Shown: positions 35,140 through 47,232 of the stretch, in pieces
How the letters are laid out: the number at the start of each line of letters is the position of its first letter
Numbering within the stretch: the stretch's first letter is position 1
Assembly: GCA_019022495.1 (NCBI GenBank)
Contig: JAFEKR010000024.1
Coordinates: 1 to 64,000 of the forward strand
Direction: 5' to 3'
Source of the DNA: Epichloe hybrida
Lineage: Eukaryota; Ascomycota; Sordariomycetes; Hypocreales; Clavicipitaceae
DNA: 64,000 nt
The notes under the pieces: model-generated
The model's database searches: none
Told to the model about the DNA's origin: nothing
What the model saw: the letters and a program-made list of their open reading frames with translations, nothing else
Position numbers and translations under genes: made by a program

Positions 35140-35790
35140 TAATTATTACAGCAAAGACATGAAAAAGGCCCTATTATATGATACAGGTTCGACTGTACAT
35201 ATTGTTAATTCTAGGGAGGTCTTTAGGGATTATACCCCCTATAAAAAGGGGGAATCCGACCCTATTATAACTGGTGGTGGCCCTATTTACGCTAAGGGTC
35301 ACGGTAGTGCTGTTTTTGAGGTCCTATATCAGAAAAATCCAGCTAAATATAGGACCTTAGTGCTTAAAGATGCGCTATATTTTCCTTAGCTTAATGTTAA
35401 TATAGTTAGTGGACTTATGCACTATATATCTGGTGGTTGCCTTATAAAAAACCTACTTTATCTTAAAGATAGGTCTCTTATTGCAACCTTAGATATAGAA
35501 AAACATGGTTTTTTCTTCCACGTTAAAAACCAATCTACGCCTAAGTTATCTAAAGGGCCCTGTAATAATTCGCATTATATCCGACCTTTTACCTACGCCG
35601 CTTTTAAGGGTCATAGCAATCCGATTAGCTACCCTATAGAGGTTCAAATTCCCTCTAAAAAGCCGGATTGGGCTTCTGATTTAGACGAAATCGACGAAAA
35701 TGATGATGATATTGAAGAAATCGTACGGGATGATTTAGGGGAATTAGTCCCTTTCTTCTTCGCCTATAGCCCCAGGTTGGGTCCCTTATA
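35140..35790 (+). pseudogene. Aspartic protease domain of the young copia
   Basis: The active-site motif LLYDTGSTVHIVNS has its Asp codon at 35180-35182, followed by a GGGPIYAKGHGSAVF strand typical of retroviral-type proteases that cleave the polyprotein. A stop at 35387 falls just before LNVNIVSG. An acidic linker (LDEIDENDDDIEE) leads to the frameshift near 35770. Confidence 0.85.
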
Positions 35791-35813
35791 AATCTAAGGA
35801 AATAGATTTAGGG

Positions 35814-36840
35814 GTGTTAGAGGGCCCTAGTGGAGGAAAAGGGTCCCTAATACCTCTCCAAGAGGCCTGTGGTTCTCAAGGGGCCCAGCAGGGGACTAGT
35901 GAAGAGGGCCCTAGTCTAGATCCTAATTCAGACCCTAAGGATCTTCAATATCAACGGTTGTTAGAACTAGCTGGCCTATGGCATGTACGATTAGGGCACC
36001 TAGGTCTTCCTTTGCTAAAGAAAACTAGCCTTATAACTAAAGGAATCCCTGATTTTTCTAAAATTAAGGATAAGGATTTTAGATGTATTGCTTGTGATCA
36101 ATCTAAGGCAGTTAGAAGACCTAGGAAATTAGCTATCCCTGACCCCCCAAGAGCTCTAGATCGAATAGAGGGGGATACGCTAAAAATCAGTCCTACGCCG
36201 TACAATAAACAGTCAATTTGCTTATTTTTAGTTAATCGAAAGACTAGATATAAGTGGGTTATCTTATTACCTAATAAGGAAGGCACAACTGTTTATAAGG
36301 CTATCAAAGGCTTCTTTAGAGGGCTTAAAAATCAACTAGGTTAATATCCTAGGCACCTTCACTTCGATGGGGGCCAGGAAATCGATTCTAGTTGTCAAGC
36401 TTGGTTAAATTCTAAAGGGATCAAATTTACAACTTCTAGTCCCTATATCCATGAGCAAAATAGATTAGCAGAACGTTCAATTCGTACTATTCTAGATCGA
36501 TTAAGGGCTACTATCTAGTGGGCAAAATTACCGTTATTTTTATGGTGTTTTGTATTACCTGCAGTTGTTAACCTAGTTAATATAACTGCTAATACCACTA
36601 AGGATGAAAGCCCTGAACAGCTGCTATCTAGGGAGCTAAATCAGCCTTATACAACTGATATTAGCAGTATTAGAGCTATAGGATCTCACTGTGAGATTCT
36701 AATCCCCCTTGAAAAACGACCTAAAGCCCAGAAGTTAGCAGCTAGGACTATCCCTGGAAGACTTTTAGCTACACTAGGTTCCAACACCTACCTAGTGTAC
36801 ATCCCCTCTAAAAGGCTAGTTACAAAGACTAGCTTTATTA
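35814..36840 (+). pseudogene. Integrase domain of the young copia
   Basis: The GAG-pre-integrase zinc region has His at 35982 and 35997 (WHVRLGHLG) and Cys at 36084 and 36093 (CIAC). The catalytic core has Asp at 36174 (EGDTLK), Asp at 36366 (FDGGQE) and Glu at 36471 (LAERS), the D,D-35-E arrangement that joins element ends to target DNA. Stops at 36342 and 36516 interrupt it. All catalytic residues are present. Confidence 0.85.
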
Positions 36841-37199
36841 AGATTATAGAACCTATAGGCCCTGTTTCTAAAGGCTTACCTAGGATTTCTATAGGGGATA
36901 ACCCTTTAGAGGGGGAAAATGATCTAGAAAATGAAAATCAACAATATCTAGACCAAGGTTCAAAGGATTATCCTATAGACAACATAGGTATCCCTATAGG
37001 TCAAGAAAAGACACCTATAGGCCCCAAAGAACCCCCTAAAGGCTTAATTCCAGCGGATCCCATACAGGCGCAGCCTATAACTCAACCAGGAAATCAGATT
37101 TCGACTTCGGACCTCGATTTTAACAAAATTATTGATTTCGACCCTAATATCGACCCTATGGATGTTGATATTAGTTCCCCTTCTTCTCTAGATTTCATA

Positions 37200-38100
37200 A
37201 AAGAAATCTGCTTTAAGGTACGGGAGAAGCTAAAGGAAAAGAATCCTATTAGCCCCGAGCCTAAGACCTGGAAGCAGGCTATATCTAGCCCTGAAAGGGA
37301 TAAATGGATAGAAGCCACGTACAAGGAATACGAACAGCTTCTAAAGGCTGGTACTTTTAAATTTATAGGGAAAGATCAAATCCCTAAGGGCCGAAAAGTA
37401 CTAAAGAATAGGCTTGTTTATAAGCTTAAAAAGGATAAAGAAAATAATCCTTTAAAATATAAGGCTCGACTCGTTGCTAAGGGATTTATGCAAATCGAAG
37501 GCCTAGATTACCTAGAGACCTTTGCTGCCACAAGCATTCCCCCTAGCTGGAGGATTTTACTAGCCCTAGCGGCTTGGAATAACTGGGAAATCGAACAAAT
37601 CGATTTTATAGGAGCTTTTCTTAATAGTAAGCTACAACAACAGATTTATATGGTTATCCCAGAAGGGTTTATTGAATTCCTTGAGGCAAATCCTAAATTA
37701 GCTAAATTAGCTAGAAGTTTTGGCTGGAAACCTTCTAAAGATCAAGTAATTTTATTACAGAAGTCTTTATACGGACTAAAACAAAGCTTAAGGGAATGGC
37801 AACAAGCGCTAATATTAGTGCTTAAATCCCTAGGATTTAACCCTTTAATATCTGATCCAGCTATCTTCTTCAATCCTTCAACCAAAACCTTTGTCATTAC
37901 GTACGTTAATGACTGTCTTCTAATTGGACCGGATTTATCTTATATCCAAAGGCTTAAAAAGGAACTTCATAAAGTCTATCCAATAGAAGATAGGGGGCCT
38001 GCTGAATTCTTCTTAGGGGTTCAAATCGTACGAGATAGGCCTAATAGAATACTGAAAATTCATTAATCTCAGTATATATTAGAAGCCTTAAAACGATTTA
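37200..38100 (+). pseudogene. Reverse transcriptase domain of the young copia
   Basis: The typical copia RT series is visible: KNRLVYKLKKD, KARLVAKGF, WEIEQIDFIGAFLNS, QIYMVIPEGF, LLQKSLYGLKQS and FVITYVNDCLLIG. The last should be YVDD; Asp is changed to Asn by one G-to-A transition at 37908, so the enzyme would be inactive. In SLYGLKQSLREW the Leu stands where Pro is usual, again a C-to-T change. Confidence 0.9.
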
Positions 38101-38870
38101 ATATGCTAGATAGTAAGCCTATTAGCATACCTCTTCAGCCAGGCGTTTTAGCTACGCAGACAACTAAGCTTTTAATAGCTAGCGAAATCAAGCTTTATCA
38201 GTGCATTATAGGGACTATAATGTACCTAATGTTGCTTACAAGGCCTGATACAGCTTTTACGCTACAGTGGTTATCTACTGCACTAGCTAGCCCTTATATA
38301 GAACACCTAAAAGCAGCTAAAAATCTGCTAAGGTATCTATTAGGGACTAGATTCCTTGCTATTATCTATAGGGGAGACCCTAAAGGTTTAGTTAGCAAAA
38401 GCCTAATAGGTTATTACGATAGTGATTTTACAGGGGATAAAAAGACCTCAAAATCAACCTATGCTTATCTATTCAAGCTAGCTAGCGGACCTATTAGCTG
38501 GAAATCAAAGAAAGCTAGTACAATAGCTCTATCAACACTAGAAGCTGAAGCTGATGCTATCTGCGAGACCTTCCGGGAGCTTCAGTGGCTTCAGGGCTTA
38601 TTTAAGGAGCTAAAAACCCCTATTTCTCCCCCTATCCAGATATATTGCGATAATCAAGGCGCTATAACTACTGCTTATAACCCTGCTTTACATAGTCGTA
38701 CAAAGCATACATTGCTAAAGTTCAACTATATTAGGCAACAGGTTTTAGAGGGTTTAGCTAAGATCGAATATCTAGATACGAAGTCAATGCCTGCAGATGG
38801 TCTTACGAAACCTCTTTCTAGACCTCTTCATCAGGCTTTTATTAAGCTTTTAGGGCTTAATAATTATTAA
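38101..38870 (+). pseudogene. RNase H domain of the young copia
   Basis: Recognisable blocks are TIMYLMLLTRPDTAF, GYYDSDFTGDKKTSKS (first catalytic Asp region), STLEAEADAI (Glu), IYCDNQGAI (Asp) and SRTKHTLLKF. The protein ends DGLTKPLSRPLHQAF...LGLNNY at TAA 38868. Order and length are normal for copia. The only nonsense change between RT and this domain is at 38064. Confidence 0.88.
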
Positions 38871-39076
38871 ACTAACAACTAATTCCCTTCAACAGGGAAC
38901 CAAAAAACAACGTCAAAAAGGGAGCTATATTTAACAATAGCTAGGATTTCAAAAGGGGGTCTTTTATTTTTCCTGTTTTTCCCTTTTATCTGTTATTATC
39001 AAAAGTTGTTGTTTTTACCCTATAGTCTCTTTGTACACTTCTAATTGCTTTAAATGTAATTCTTTTGTAGAGGGGG
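38871..39076 (+). other. 3' untranslated region and polypurine tract of the young copia
   Basis: A short spacer follows the stop. The tract GTAGAGGGGG (39067-39076) directly precedes TGTTAAAAATAAG and is the expected plus-strand primer. Confidence 0.8.
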
Positions 39077-40153
39077 TGTTAAAAATAAGACTTATTTTTA
39101 GCCCTTTTCTAGTTAAAGAACCTTCTTATTACTAGCTTGCTTTGCAAGTCTGACAGCTGCACTGCAGCTGTCAACGGTCGCGAGGGCAGCTGTTAATGGC
39201 TGCGTCGCAGCTGTTAATAGCTGCGACCAACCGTGTGGATGACTAATTAGTTAATTGCGTTGTGGCTGCAAGTGTGGCTACAACTACGCCACTAGTAATT
39301 AGGTAAGCTAGGGTGACGTAAGCTAGGGTGACGTAAGCAGGTTACCCTACACATAACTTACCCTATAGCTATCTTTGACAACGATTTTCTCTTTATCTAG
39401 AGGTCGTACAAAAGTTTCACATATAGCAAATTAAAGCTTAAAGATAGGGCTTTCTCTTTATGCAAGGTTATTTTTTGGACCAAAAGTTAGTGCATACGGG
39501 TTGCTAGCTAGTATAGTGGTGAGTCGATTTTTTGGTTTTTGCATACAAATGAATTTTGCAGAAAATCAAAAGTAGCCTGTAAGACCCTGTTGGCGGCCCG
39601 GATCCACCAATACGGTTGGTAGGTCTATAAGAGGAAGAAGATCTTTTTAACTAGCTAGATAGCTAGTCCTCTCAACCAATAACAGCCGCATTACCCGTAC
39701 AACGTATCTAAAATCAATTCTATTACTCTATAAGATATTATAAAAGTAATCTAAATTAAATTCTATTAGTTAATAACTACCATAACCTTCCGTTACGTTG
39801 CGTTAATTGATTTAACGTTGTAGCCCTATTAGTCCCCAACCGTAGAGCTTACACCTGTACAGCTATTGCTAGCTAGCAACTAGCTCCCTACATTTTAATA
39901 GGTTATAAGCCTAGTGGCGTAGTAGTTATAGCTTACTATAGCGTACACACCTACTATAGTAAAGCACTGCTCTGCGAGGTAAGGTTATAGGTTTAAACCC
40001 TGCCGAAAAAACAACTAAAGAAATTTAATTACTAGTATAAGCCTAACCTCTAATAGGGCACCTAGATATACAATTCCAGGGGGAGTGTTAAAAATATATA
40101 AGGCTTTGTAATCCTAGGTTCAGTCGGATCGGTCCACTCTTTTGATTTCAACA
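39077..40153 (+). repeat. 3' composite LTR
   Basis: The LTR is 1077 bp, the same length as the 5' copy. The internal landmarks are conserved: outer LTR 39077-39900, second primer-binding-like site 39901-39914 (mutated to GGTTATAAGCCTAG), purine tract 40078-40085 and short LTR end 40086-40153. Differences from the 5' copy are mainly C/T and G/A. Confidence 0.9.
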
Positions 40154-40482
40154 TATACTTTCTTTTTAAAAAGAATTATAAATATCTAAGCAAACAAGCT
40201 ATAAATAAGTTATATTATTTAGTAATACTTACTTTTAAACTTACTTTAGAAAATACCTCTTTTTTAAAAGAAAATTATATATAACTAGGTAAATAAGCTA
40301 TAAAAAAGTTAATTATATTATAAATAAACCTTATTTTTATACTTAATTTTTATTTATACCTTAAATACACTATATTATTATTATATAGCTTTAAATTCTT
40401 ATAAACGTAAATAACTTACTAGCTTTTTAATTACCTTTACTAAAAAGAAATAAACTTTTATTCTTTAAAAGTATAATATTTA
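40154..40482. mobile_element. hAT-like element, second exposed piece
   Basis: It resumes with the duplicated TATAC and is collinear with about 9210-9535. It ends at the ATTTA duplication where the inverted F element starts. Confidence 0.8.
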
Positions 40483-40739
40483 TGTTGGTTGCACCAAGGT
40501 CCTGCGCAGGTAATAAATCCCGTATAAATTGAAGTCAATGATAGTTAGTTAGCTAGCTAGGAAAGAGAGAGAAGAGAGGGAAAGTCTAGATACTAGAAAA
40601 GTAGGCGAAATCCGTATATAAGGCAAAAGAGGGGGTGGCGAATTAATATAGCTAATTATATTACGTGCATTGCGCCGGACCTACAATTGGTCTAGTCTTT
40701 GGCTACGATTAAACTAATGAAAATCCAAAGGAATTAACA
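40483..40739 (-). repeat. 3' LTR of inverted F copy
   Basis: On the plus strand it reads TGTTGGTTGCACC to AAGGAATTAACA. It still has the GC-rich block CCTGCGCAGG. Confidence 0.9.
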
Positions 40740-40979
40740 CTAGTAGTCTCTCTTTTCCTTCGTGGCTAAAGAGCTTAAAAACGCAATAAAAATTAAATTA
40801 AAGGAAAGTGTACACTAGTGGATCCCTTAATAGGAATCCGCTACTCTGATTAGCTGTTGTGGCATTAGTTAATTAAATTAATCCGTTATTCCTTGCCTAA
40901 GCTCCTGTCTCCTAATATTATAAGTCTCTTTACCTATCCTTTAATATAAATCATTAATTCATTTGAATTAATTAAAGAG

Positions 40980-43900
40980 AAAAGTAATGAATTTAGTAAT
41001 GCTTTTATTATTGTATTCGCTAGATTATTATTGCTATTAATCTATCTAACTTCGTAGATCTTATGCCTTTTGTATAATTAACAAAGGGCTATAATATTAA
41101 TTATTAGTCTCTTCTCCTTTGTAGTTCCTAGCTTTATAAGATATTTATATAATAAAAAAGAATTAGTATAGAGAATCATAGGAATTCAAGGCATCTTTAA
41201 TTAATCCGTAATCTAATATAGAGTTATAGAAATCGCATAGGCAATATCTACGCCTTAAACTATACTATATAACTTAGAGGTAAGTGCGCTATAAGTAACT
41301 CTCTTACTCTTTATTAAGCTATATGTAATAATATTACCTTTTATAATAAAGGTATTATTATCTTGTATTATCTCATTACTAATCACAATCACGTATCCGA
41401 TCTGTGAGCTCAAATCCTTGTTATTAGTAAGCGATCTATTTATAAACATAAAGAGCTTTACCTCCTTAAGAACTAAAGGAATATATTATAGTCTATATTA
41501 TTAATTCTTAATTTACTACTTAAGGTATTTATTAAGGCATATAATATCTTTCCTAGAGGGTTCTTAGTGTTAAGCTATAATTAATAGGTTATAGGAAGCT
41601 TCTAGTTAACACATAGTTGCAATGTAGCTTCCTTAGGCTTGTTATTTTATGTAATCTTGCTTTACTATTAGGGATTAAGGATTAACTTCCTTAATCTTTT
41701 AACTCTAGCTTTTCTAGGTTAATATTAGCAAGTTGTTAGTGTTCTAGGTTAAGATATAACTATTAAAGATAAGGGGATTCTTAGTAGTTAATTATTGCTT
41801 TTCTTTAGCTATAAAATTAGCTTTCTAAAGCTCTTTCTCTTCTTTTTAGAAGAAGTTATTATTACTTAGTCCTAATGTATTATTAGTTTGCATTCTAACG
41901 ATGCCAAAGAGGTTCTTATTATTTAGGGCTATAATTAATAAGTAAGGGTTGTAAGTTAAGGTTATTATATTAAGGTTATCCCTATGGTAATAGAAGTACG
42001 TTGCTTACTAGTAGGTTCTAGCCTTTATAATCCTATAAAGAGGTTTAATTAATTTAATTACAGTTCCTTCCAGAAAGAGGTGTGTAATTTGCTTTAGAAT
42101 CCTTATAATAATTAGCCTTATTAGCATTATATGCGATTAAGTGTAGGCTTACGTAATATCGCGAATCTAAAGGTAAATGCCTTTTCTTCTTAATAACGAA
42201 GCGATAGCTACGATTAGGCGTTAGCTTGCTTGTTGTATTGTTAGCGATTACGTTAGGATAAATTCCTTTCCTTTGTTATTATAGCCTTATATAATAAGAC
42301 AAGATTTCTTATATAGCAAGTCCGTTCCTTTACCTTTAATTTCTCTAACTATACAAGAATTAAAGATTCTATGACCTCTGTGCTTTGCTAGGTTAAACTT
42401 AACAAATTTAAACATATCACAAGCTTGCAAAGCGTTAATCTTAGCTTAATTAGATTACTTAAAGGGTTTTCCTAGGGTTATAATCCTTCCTTCTTAGCAA
42501 AGCTAAAGAGTAAGGTTTTAATTAGCCTCTTCCTTCGCTATAAGAAATGCTATGCTTAGTATCCCTCTAGTTATAACCTCTTAAATAAAGGCCTTCTCTT
42601 AATCTTTATTTATAAGTACGTAGAGCTAAACTAGGCTAACATCTTTCTTAGGGCTATAAGGTCTTCTTTTCCTTACTTTTATTCCTTTAGGGCATAGTAA
42701 TAAGTCTTTAACTTAATAGCTTCCCCTTAGGGCCTTTTAGGCTTTATAAGCCTCTTTATTAGACTCTCCTACACTTATAAATTATACTATAAGGGCCTTT
42801 CTTAGTCTCCCTTGCTTTCTCTTAGCTAGTGCCTGTAGCTCTTTGCCTTTTTTTATTAGAGAATCTCTTTTATTAGTAGTAGTTAGTTATATAGCTTCTC
42901 CTTCCTTTACGTTGCTTAGCTATTACTCTAGCGGATTATAGGGCTTTATCTCTTACTACTCTAGCCCCTTTATAGTATATAAGTCTTTATAATAAGGCTT
43001 TACTACTATAAAGCAAAACTTTACTAGGCTATAGGGTATGTTAACTATATAGGTCTCTCTATTAGTGGTAAGTAGCTTATAAGGGCTATGCTAGCTACCC
43101 TTCTCTCTCTATACGTATATATTAGCTTGTAAAGGTAGCTAATGTATAGGCATTATATTAGGGCTATTCTAGGCTTTAAGGGCATTACGGACCTACTATA
43201 AAGCTAGATAGTAGCGGACTTTATTAGTAGCTTTATAAATTACTTTAGTATATTAAATAATAGAGATACTTAGTAGTAACTTATCTGTTATTTGCGGGTA
43301 GCCTCTAAAGACTAGTAAGGTTAGGATAATACTATTTAGGCCTATAAAGTTATTAATTACTTTAATAGCTATTTAAAGGCATTGCTCTAGTGTGAGTTCC
43401 GTTCTAATTAAGTCTATGATAATATTATAAGCTTAGCGTAGAGGTCCGTGGTATCTCTTAACCTTTCCAATGCTATTGTAGGCTTTGATTAGCATCTTAC
43501 TAGTTTTAATTAATATTAATTAAGCATAATGCCTGAATTTAGCGGAAGCGAAGTTATTACTAGCATTGTGGATAATCTAATCTAGAGGTCTAAGATAAGT
43601 ATTAATCTAATATTCGCGGATTGCATCCTAGATGTCTCGAGCCTTTTGCTTCTTTAGATTAAGGAATTAGGCTACTTAGAACAAGGTTACTAAATTAATA
43701 ATGTAAAGCACTAGTTAGCTATTGATTTGCATAATATTAACGATGATCTTATAGTTGAATTCGTAGTTATCTTTAATTATAAACTTGAATTAACTAGGGG
43801 CCTTTCTATGTATCTAGTAATAGTAGCAAACTTTAGTTAATTCCTTAATTACCTAGCGTTTAACTTCGTGACTAGCTTAGTGGAGGATCTTTATGAGTCA
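40980..43900 (-). pseudogene. Family F integrase, RT and RNase H (inverted copy, decayed)
   Basis: Collinear with 27800-30770 of copy 2. RT lies near 42050-42500 and integrase near 43350-43900. Multiple stops are present throughout. Confidence 0.7.
41255..41449 (-). pseudogene. Family F RNase H fragment, open stretch
   Basis: This is a 64-residue open segment of the decayed pol: FINRSLTNNKDLSSQIGYVI, then SNEIIQDNNTFI and SKRVTYSALTSKLYSIV. These are the copia RNase H motifs (NN-DLSSQIGYV; SKRVT-SAL-SELY) also seen in copies 1 and 2. It is a fragment between stops, not an independent gene. Confidence 0.75.
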
Positions 43901-43925
43901 TTAAACGGAAGGGTGACTAAGTTAA

Positions 43926-44328
43926 GAGTTCTGCTAATCGGAGCTATACGGAAAAACCGCAATGATCCGTACCTATAATTGTGATGCGCCCACATCCCAC
44001 ATCCCACCCCTTCGCACCCAATTTATATGGGGCGCCATGGCAAAAAAAATATTACCTAATATCGCAAGGCTACGCAAGGTAGTCCGCCCACCCGCTTAGC
44101 TAGGCAAATTTCTTCCTCCTTTAACATTAGAAATCGCGTTTTTAAGCGAATTAGCTGTAGTTATAATTGAATTAATAAATATAACGGACTTCATTATATG
44201 TACGGCAGTAATGTGCCATAACTATAGGTGTGATTTACGTGTGGGTGTGTGGCAAGTAACCTTTCCATCCGAAAACGGCTAGTCACAGCTGTGACGGTTT
44301 TTCCGTACAGCTCCGATTAGCAGAACTC
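43926..44328. mobile_element. 403-bp MITE with 34-bp TIRs and 9-bp target duplication
   Basis: The left TIR starts GAGTTCTGCTAATCGGAGCT. The right end is its inverse, with one mismatch over about 34 bp (ATACGG versus GTACGG). The target duplication CTAAGTTAA is exact at 43917-43925 and 44329-44337. Nine bp and GAG-type ends suggest a Mutator-like (MULE) family. The interior has no ORF. It is visibly less AT-biased than the copia around it (for example the cytosine-rich stretch at 43990-44020), so it inserted after most of the RIP or escaped RIP because it is short or single-copy. Confidence 0.9.
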
Positions 44329-45317
44329 CTAAGTTAACAATGTAATTAACAGATATCTCCTTCTAAAAGGTGGAAGGCAACTGTTTCTCTTGCTTCTAGT
44401 AACCACTAAGGATGGCCCTATTATTATATAATAGGTATAGTCTTGTTGCCTTAGATAAGTACGTTAGCAAGGTTATTAATCTTAACTTACATTTTATCTA
44501 TATTAGTAATCAAGAAGAGGAAGGGGGTAGCCGTATTAAGGACGTAGAATTCAAGCTCTCTAAGTTCTATAAGCATATAAAGGATTCCTCTTATAACTAC
44601 TAATCTAGCGCTAAATGTAATAATTTAGGGTTCGTAAGGGGTTACCTTTAATAAAGGTATTAATCTTAACAAAGCCTTTACTTATGCCTCTCCTATAGTT
44701 AACTTTCCTATAGCGCTAGTGTTAGGTATAATCCCTTTAAAGACCTCTTTAAAATAGCGTTCTTTAGAGATATAGCAAATTGAGCCTTTATTGCACTCTT
44801 ATGGCTTATAGAGCTCTTGTTTAAGGAATGCGTGTTAAAAAGCTTAATTATATAAGGTTACTAGGATATTAACGTTAGTAGTGTTATAGTTAGTCTATAG
44901 TCCTAAACAGAAAAATTATATAATACTTAGATATACTATTAATAGTAGCTCCTTAACATTATTATTATTGTCTTTAGCTTCTATATAAGCTATAAGATAT
45001 GCTTCCTAATTCTCACCTAAGCCTTTATTAGGCTTATTATTATTCTACCCTTTATAGGAGGTAAGGAATACCTAGAATCTTTTCTCTAAAGGGGGTGTAT
45101 AATATGTTTTACTAGCCTACTAGTAGTCTTTCTTCTTTTAATATTCTTTAGCAAAGTGATTAGAAGACTAGTAGCTACTCTTACTATATATAAAGTAGCG
45201 CTTAGTGCTTAGCCTAGGGCTTTGCTTATAATAGCTTCCTTTACTATAGGATTATTATTTATACTAATAATTAGTAAACATAGCCTCTAGATAGTCTCCT
45301 TATTAGTACTAAAGGTA

Positions 45318-45524
45318 TTAGGAGGACTTCTTATTTAATTCCGTAATAGTAATTACCTTGTGAAGGTCTCTAGTAAGACTTTTAAAGCCTATAGAGTATA
45401 TGTATTCTACTATCTGATATTTAGGCACACTAGCTATAGTATTTAAGGCTTGCTTATAGAGTTTAGTATTTACTATCTTAGTAAGGTATAGGCCTTTATG
45501 AATTTTCTTAAGGGTTAATAACAT
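45318..45524 (-). pseudogene. Family F gag fragment, open stretch
   Basis: A 68-residue segment (LTLKKIHKGLYLTKIVNT, then YQIVEYIYSIGFKSLTRDLH) is homologous to the decayed gag at 26610-26815. It lies upstream of the integrase in element order. It is a remnant, not a gene. Confidence 0.65.
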
Positions 45525-47232
45525 AATCTTAAGGCACTTAAGCTTGCTTTTATTAGGGTTCTTCTTAATTATACTCTTTAGTATTATACTACTTTACTTA
45601 TAGTAATAGAATTACTAGTTACTTTCTGTCTTAAAGCGCTAATAAATATAAGTAATTATCTCTTTATAGGAATAGTTATTCTTAAAGAGGTAATTAAGGT
45701 AGTATTACTTAGTATTACTTATTAATATAATAAGGAAAGCCTTCTAATAATATATTTAAGGAAGGTTAATTTTATTACACTTATTTTTAAAGAGCGTGAT
45801 CTTTAGCGTTAAGAAGTTATATAGCTTTTCACTATAGTAGTTACTATCCTTATATATCTTCATAAGCTCCGAGATTTTCTTTATAATTTAATCTTTAGAG
45901 GGGAATTACTATAAAGGCATAATTTATTGTGAATGACAGTCCACTAGTTATTCTTAATAATAATTATCTAGGTAAAGCTATTAGTATAATAGGGATTATT
46001 ATAGGGGTTTGTGTGAGGGTTTAAGCAATCTCTAAGGTTAAGGAAGGTTAATTTCTAGGGTAAGTTATTAGGGCTATTAATGTTAAGGCTCTAGGGGTTT
46101 AGAAAATTATAGTCTTTCTTGTAATCTTTCCTATAACTAAAGGGGTATTAAGGTTTAATAAAGCACTTCCTTAAGCAATACTAGGATTAAATATCCTAGG
46201 CCTTGCCTAACGAGGACGCTATAATCTCGTAGAGAATTACGTAATTCTCTAATAATATCCTTAGATGCCCTTTTAAAGGTGTCTTTAAACTAGCCTTTAA
46301 AGTCTTCTTAGAATGATTCCTATAGGTTATTATCTCTCTATCCTTAATGCTTACTAAGGTTAATAAATCTTATAATTTAGTTATTAAGCTTAAGCTATGT
46401 AGTAGTGTCTGGATTTAGCTTAATAGATTCTTTCTAGTTATGTAAGAAGTCGTAAGTAAGCTATTAAAGGCATAGGGGTAATTCATGCCTTTAAGGTCTC
46501 TCGGGGGTGATAATTAAAGCCTTGCTATTACTAGTAGCCCTTTCTCTTATAGAAGGTCTAGATTTCTTTGCTATTTTTAACTATTAAAGAAAAAAGTAGT
46601 AATAGGAGTAAATTAATAAGGATAAAGAAAGTAATAGAAGTGCTAAAAGTAGGCAAAAGTAACTAGAAAAATAACAATAAAATAATAGGAATTACCCTTC
46701 CTGTTTTTTATAAAAAGAAGGGAAGGAGGTAATCTCTTTTTCTTACTAATAAGTACAGGGCGAATAGCACTAATAATAAAGGGGGCAAAAAACAAGCTAT
46801 AAATGCTTATACAAACAAATTAAAGGTCTGTTAGATAAAGGGAATATTTATAGAGAAGTTATAGATGTGTTAGCTAGCTTAGCTAAGGTTATTTAACGTT
46901 AGGTTTGAAATAAATGCCTTGTAGTAATAGATTTAGTTATTTAGTTAGTTTTCTTATGATAGACAATAGAATTAACAATTAATAACAATATCCTAGATAA
47001 ATATAATAAAGTTATATCCCTAAGCCTAAGGGTTAATAAATTAATTCCTTAGAAGCCTAACAAGCCTATAACTAGGATTCTAGTCTCTTCCTTTAGTATA
47101 CTTATGTAGTTATACCTCTTTACTATAATAACTATTACGGTATAATAAGGGGTAGTAGCAGTGGCATTTATAGAAATATCTCTTCTTATAATACCTAGCT
47201 TATCTATAGTTATAAAGTTAACTACTAATTAG
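45525..47232 (-). pseudogene. Family F 5' internal region and gag start (inverted copy)
   Basis: No intact frame is visible. Immediately inside the 5' LTR the element reads CTAATTAGTAGTTAAC in its own orientation, the same primer-binding-site region as in elements A-D. Confidence 0.6.

Larger units (their letters stand above)
33893..38870 (+). pseudogene. Copia gag-pol polyprotein, near-intact but inactivated
   Basis: One frame of about 1,658 codons runs from ATG 33893 (just after the leader repeats) to TAA 38868-38870, in the order gag, protease, integrase, RT, RNase H as in Ty1/copia. It is interrupted by seven stops at 33944, 34004, 34598, 35387, 36342, 36516 and 38064, all TAA or TAG and all explicable as single C-to-T changes in Gln codons. 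A +1 frameshift lies in a CCCC run near 35770. The RT catalytic box reads YVND (Asn codon at 37908) instead of YVDD. Segments between stops remain well conserved, so inactivation is recent. Gag and pol are fused without a programmed frameshift. Confidence 0.9.
32490..40153 (+). mobile_element. Young copia retrotransposon with composite 1077-bp LTRs
   Basis: The element is 7664 bp with terminal repeats 32490-33566 and 39077-40153 (1077 bp each) and a target duplication TATAC (32485-32489 and 40154-40158). It has a primer-binding site, three leader repeats, a single gag-pol polyprotein frame (33893-38870) and a polypurine tract GTAGAGGGGG before the 3' repeat. Base composition is much less AT-biased than its neighbours and the LTRs differ mainly by transitions. 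It is the most recent large insertion here, although it has been hit lightly by mutation. Confidence 0.92.

Noticed and set aside
44412..44603. 63-residue plus-strand frame
   Set aside because: It is antisense to the integrase/protease part of the inverted F copia and shows no motif.
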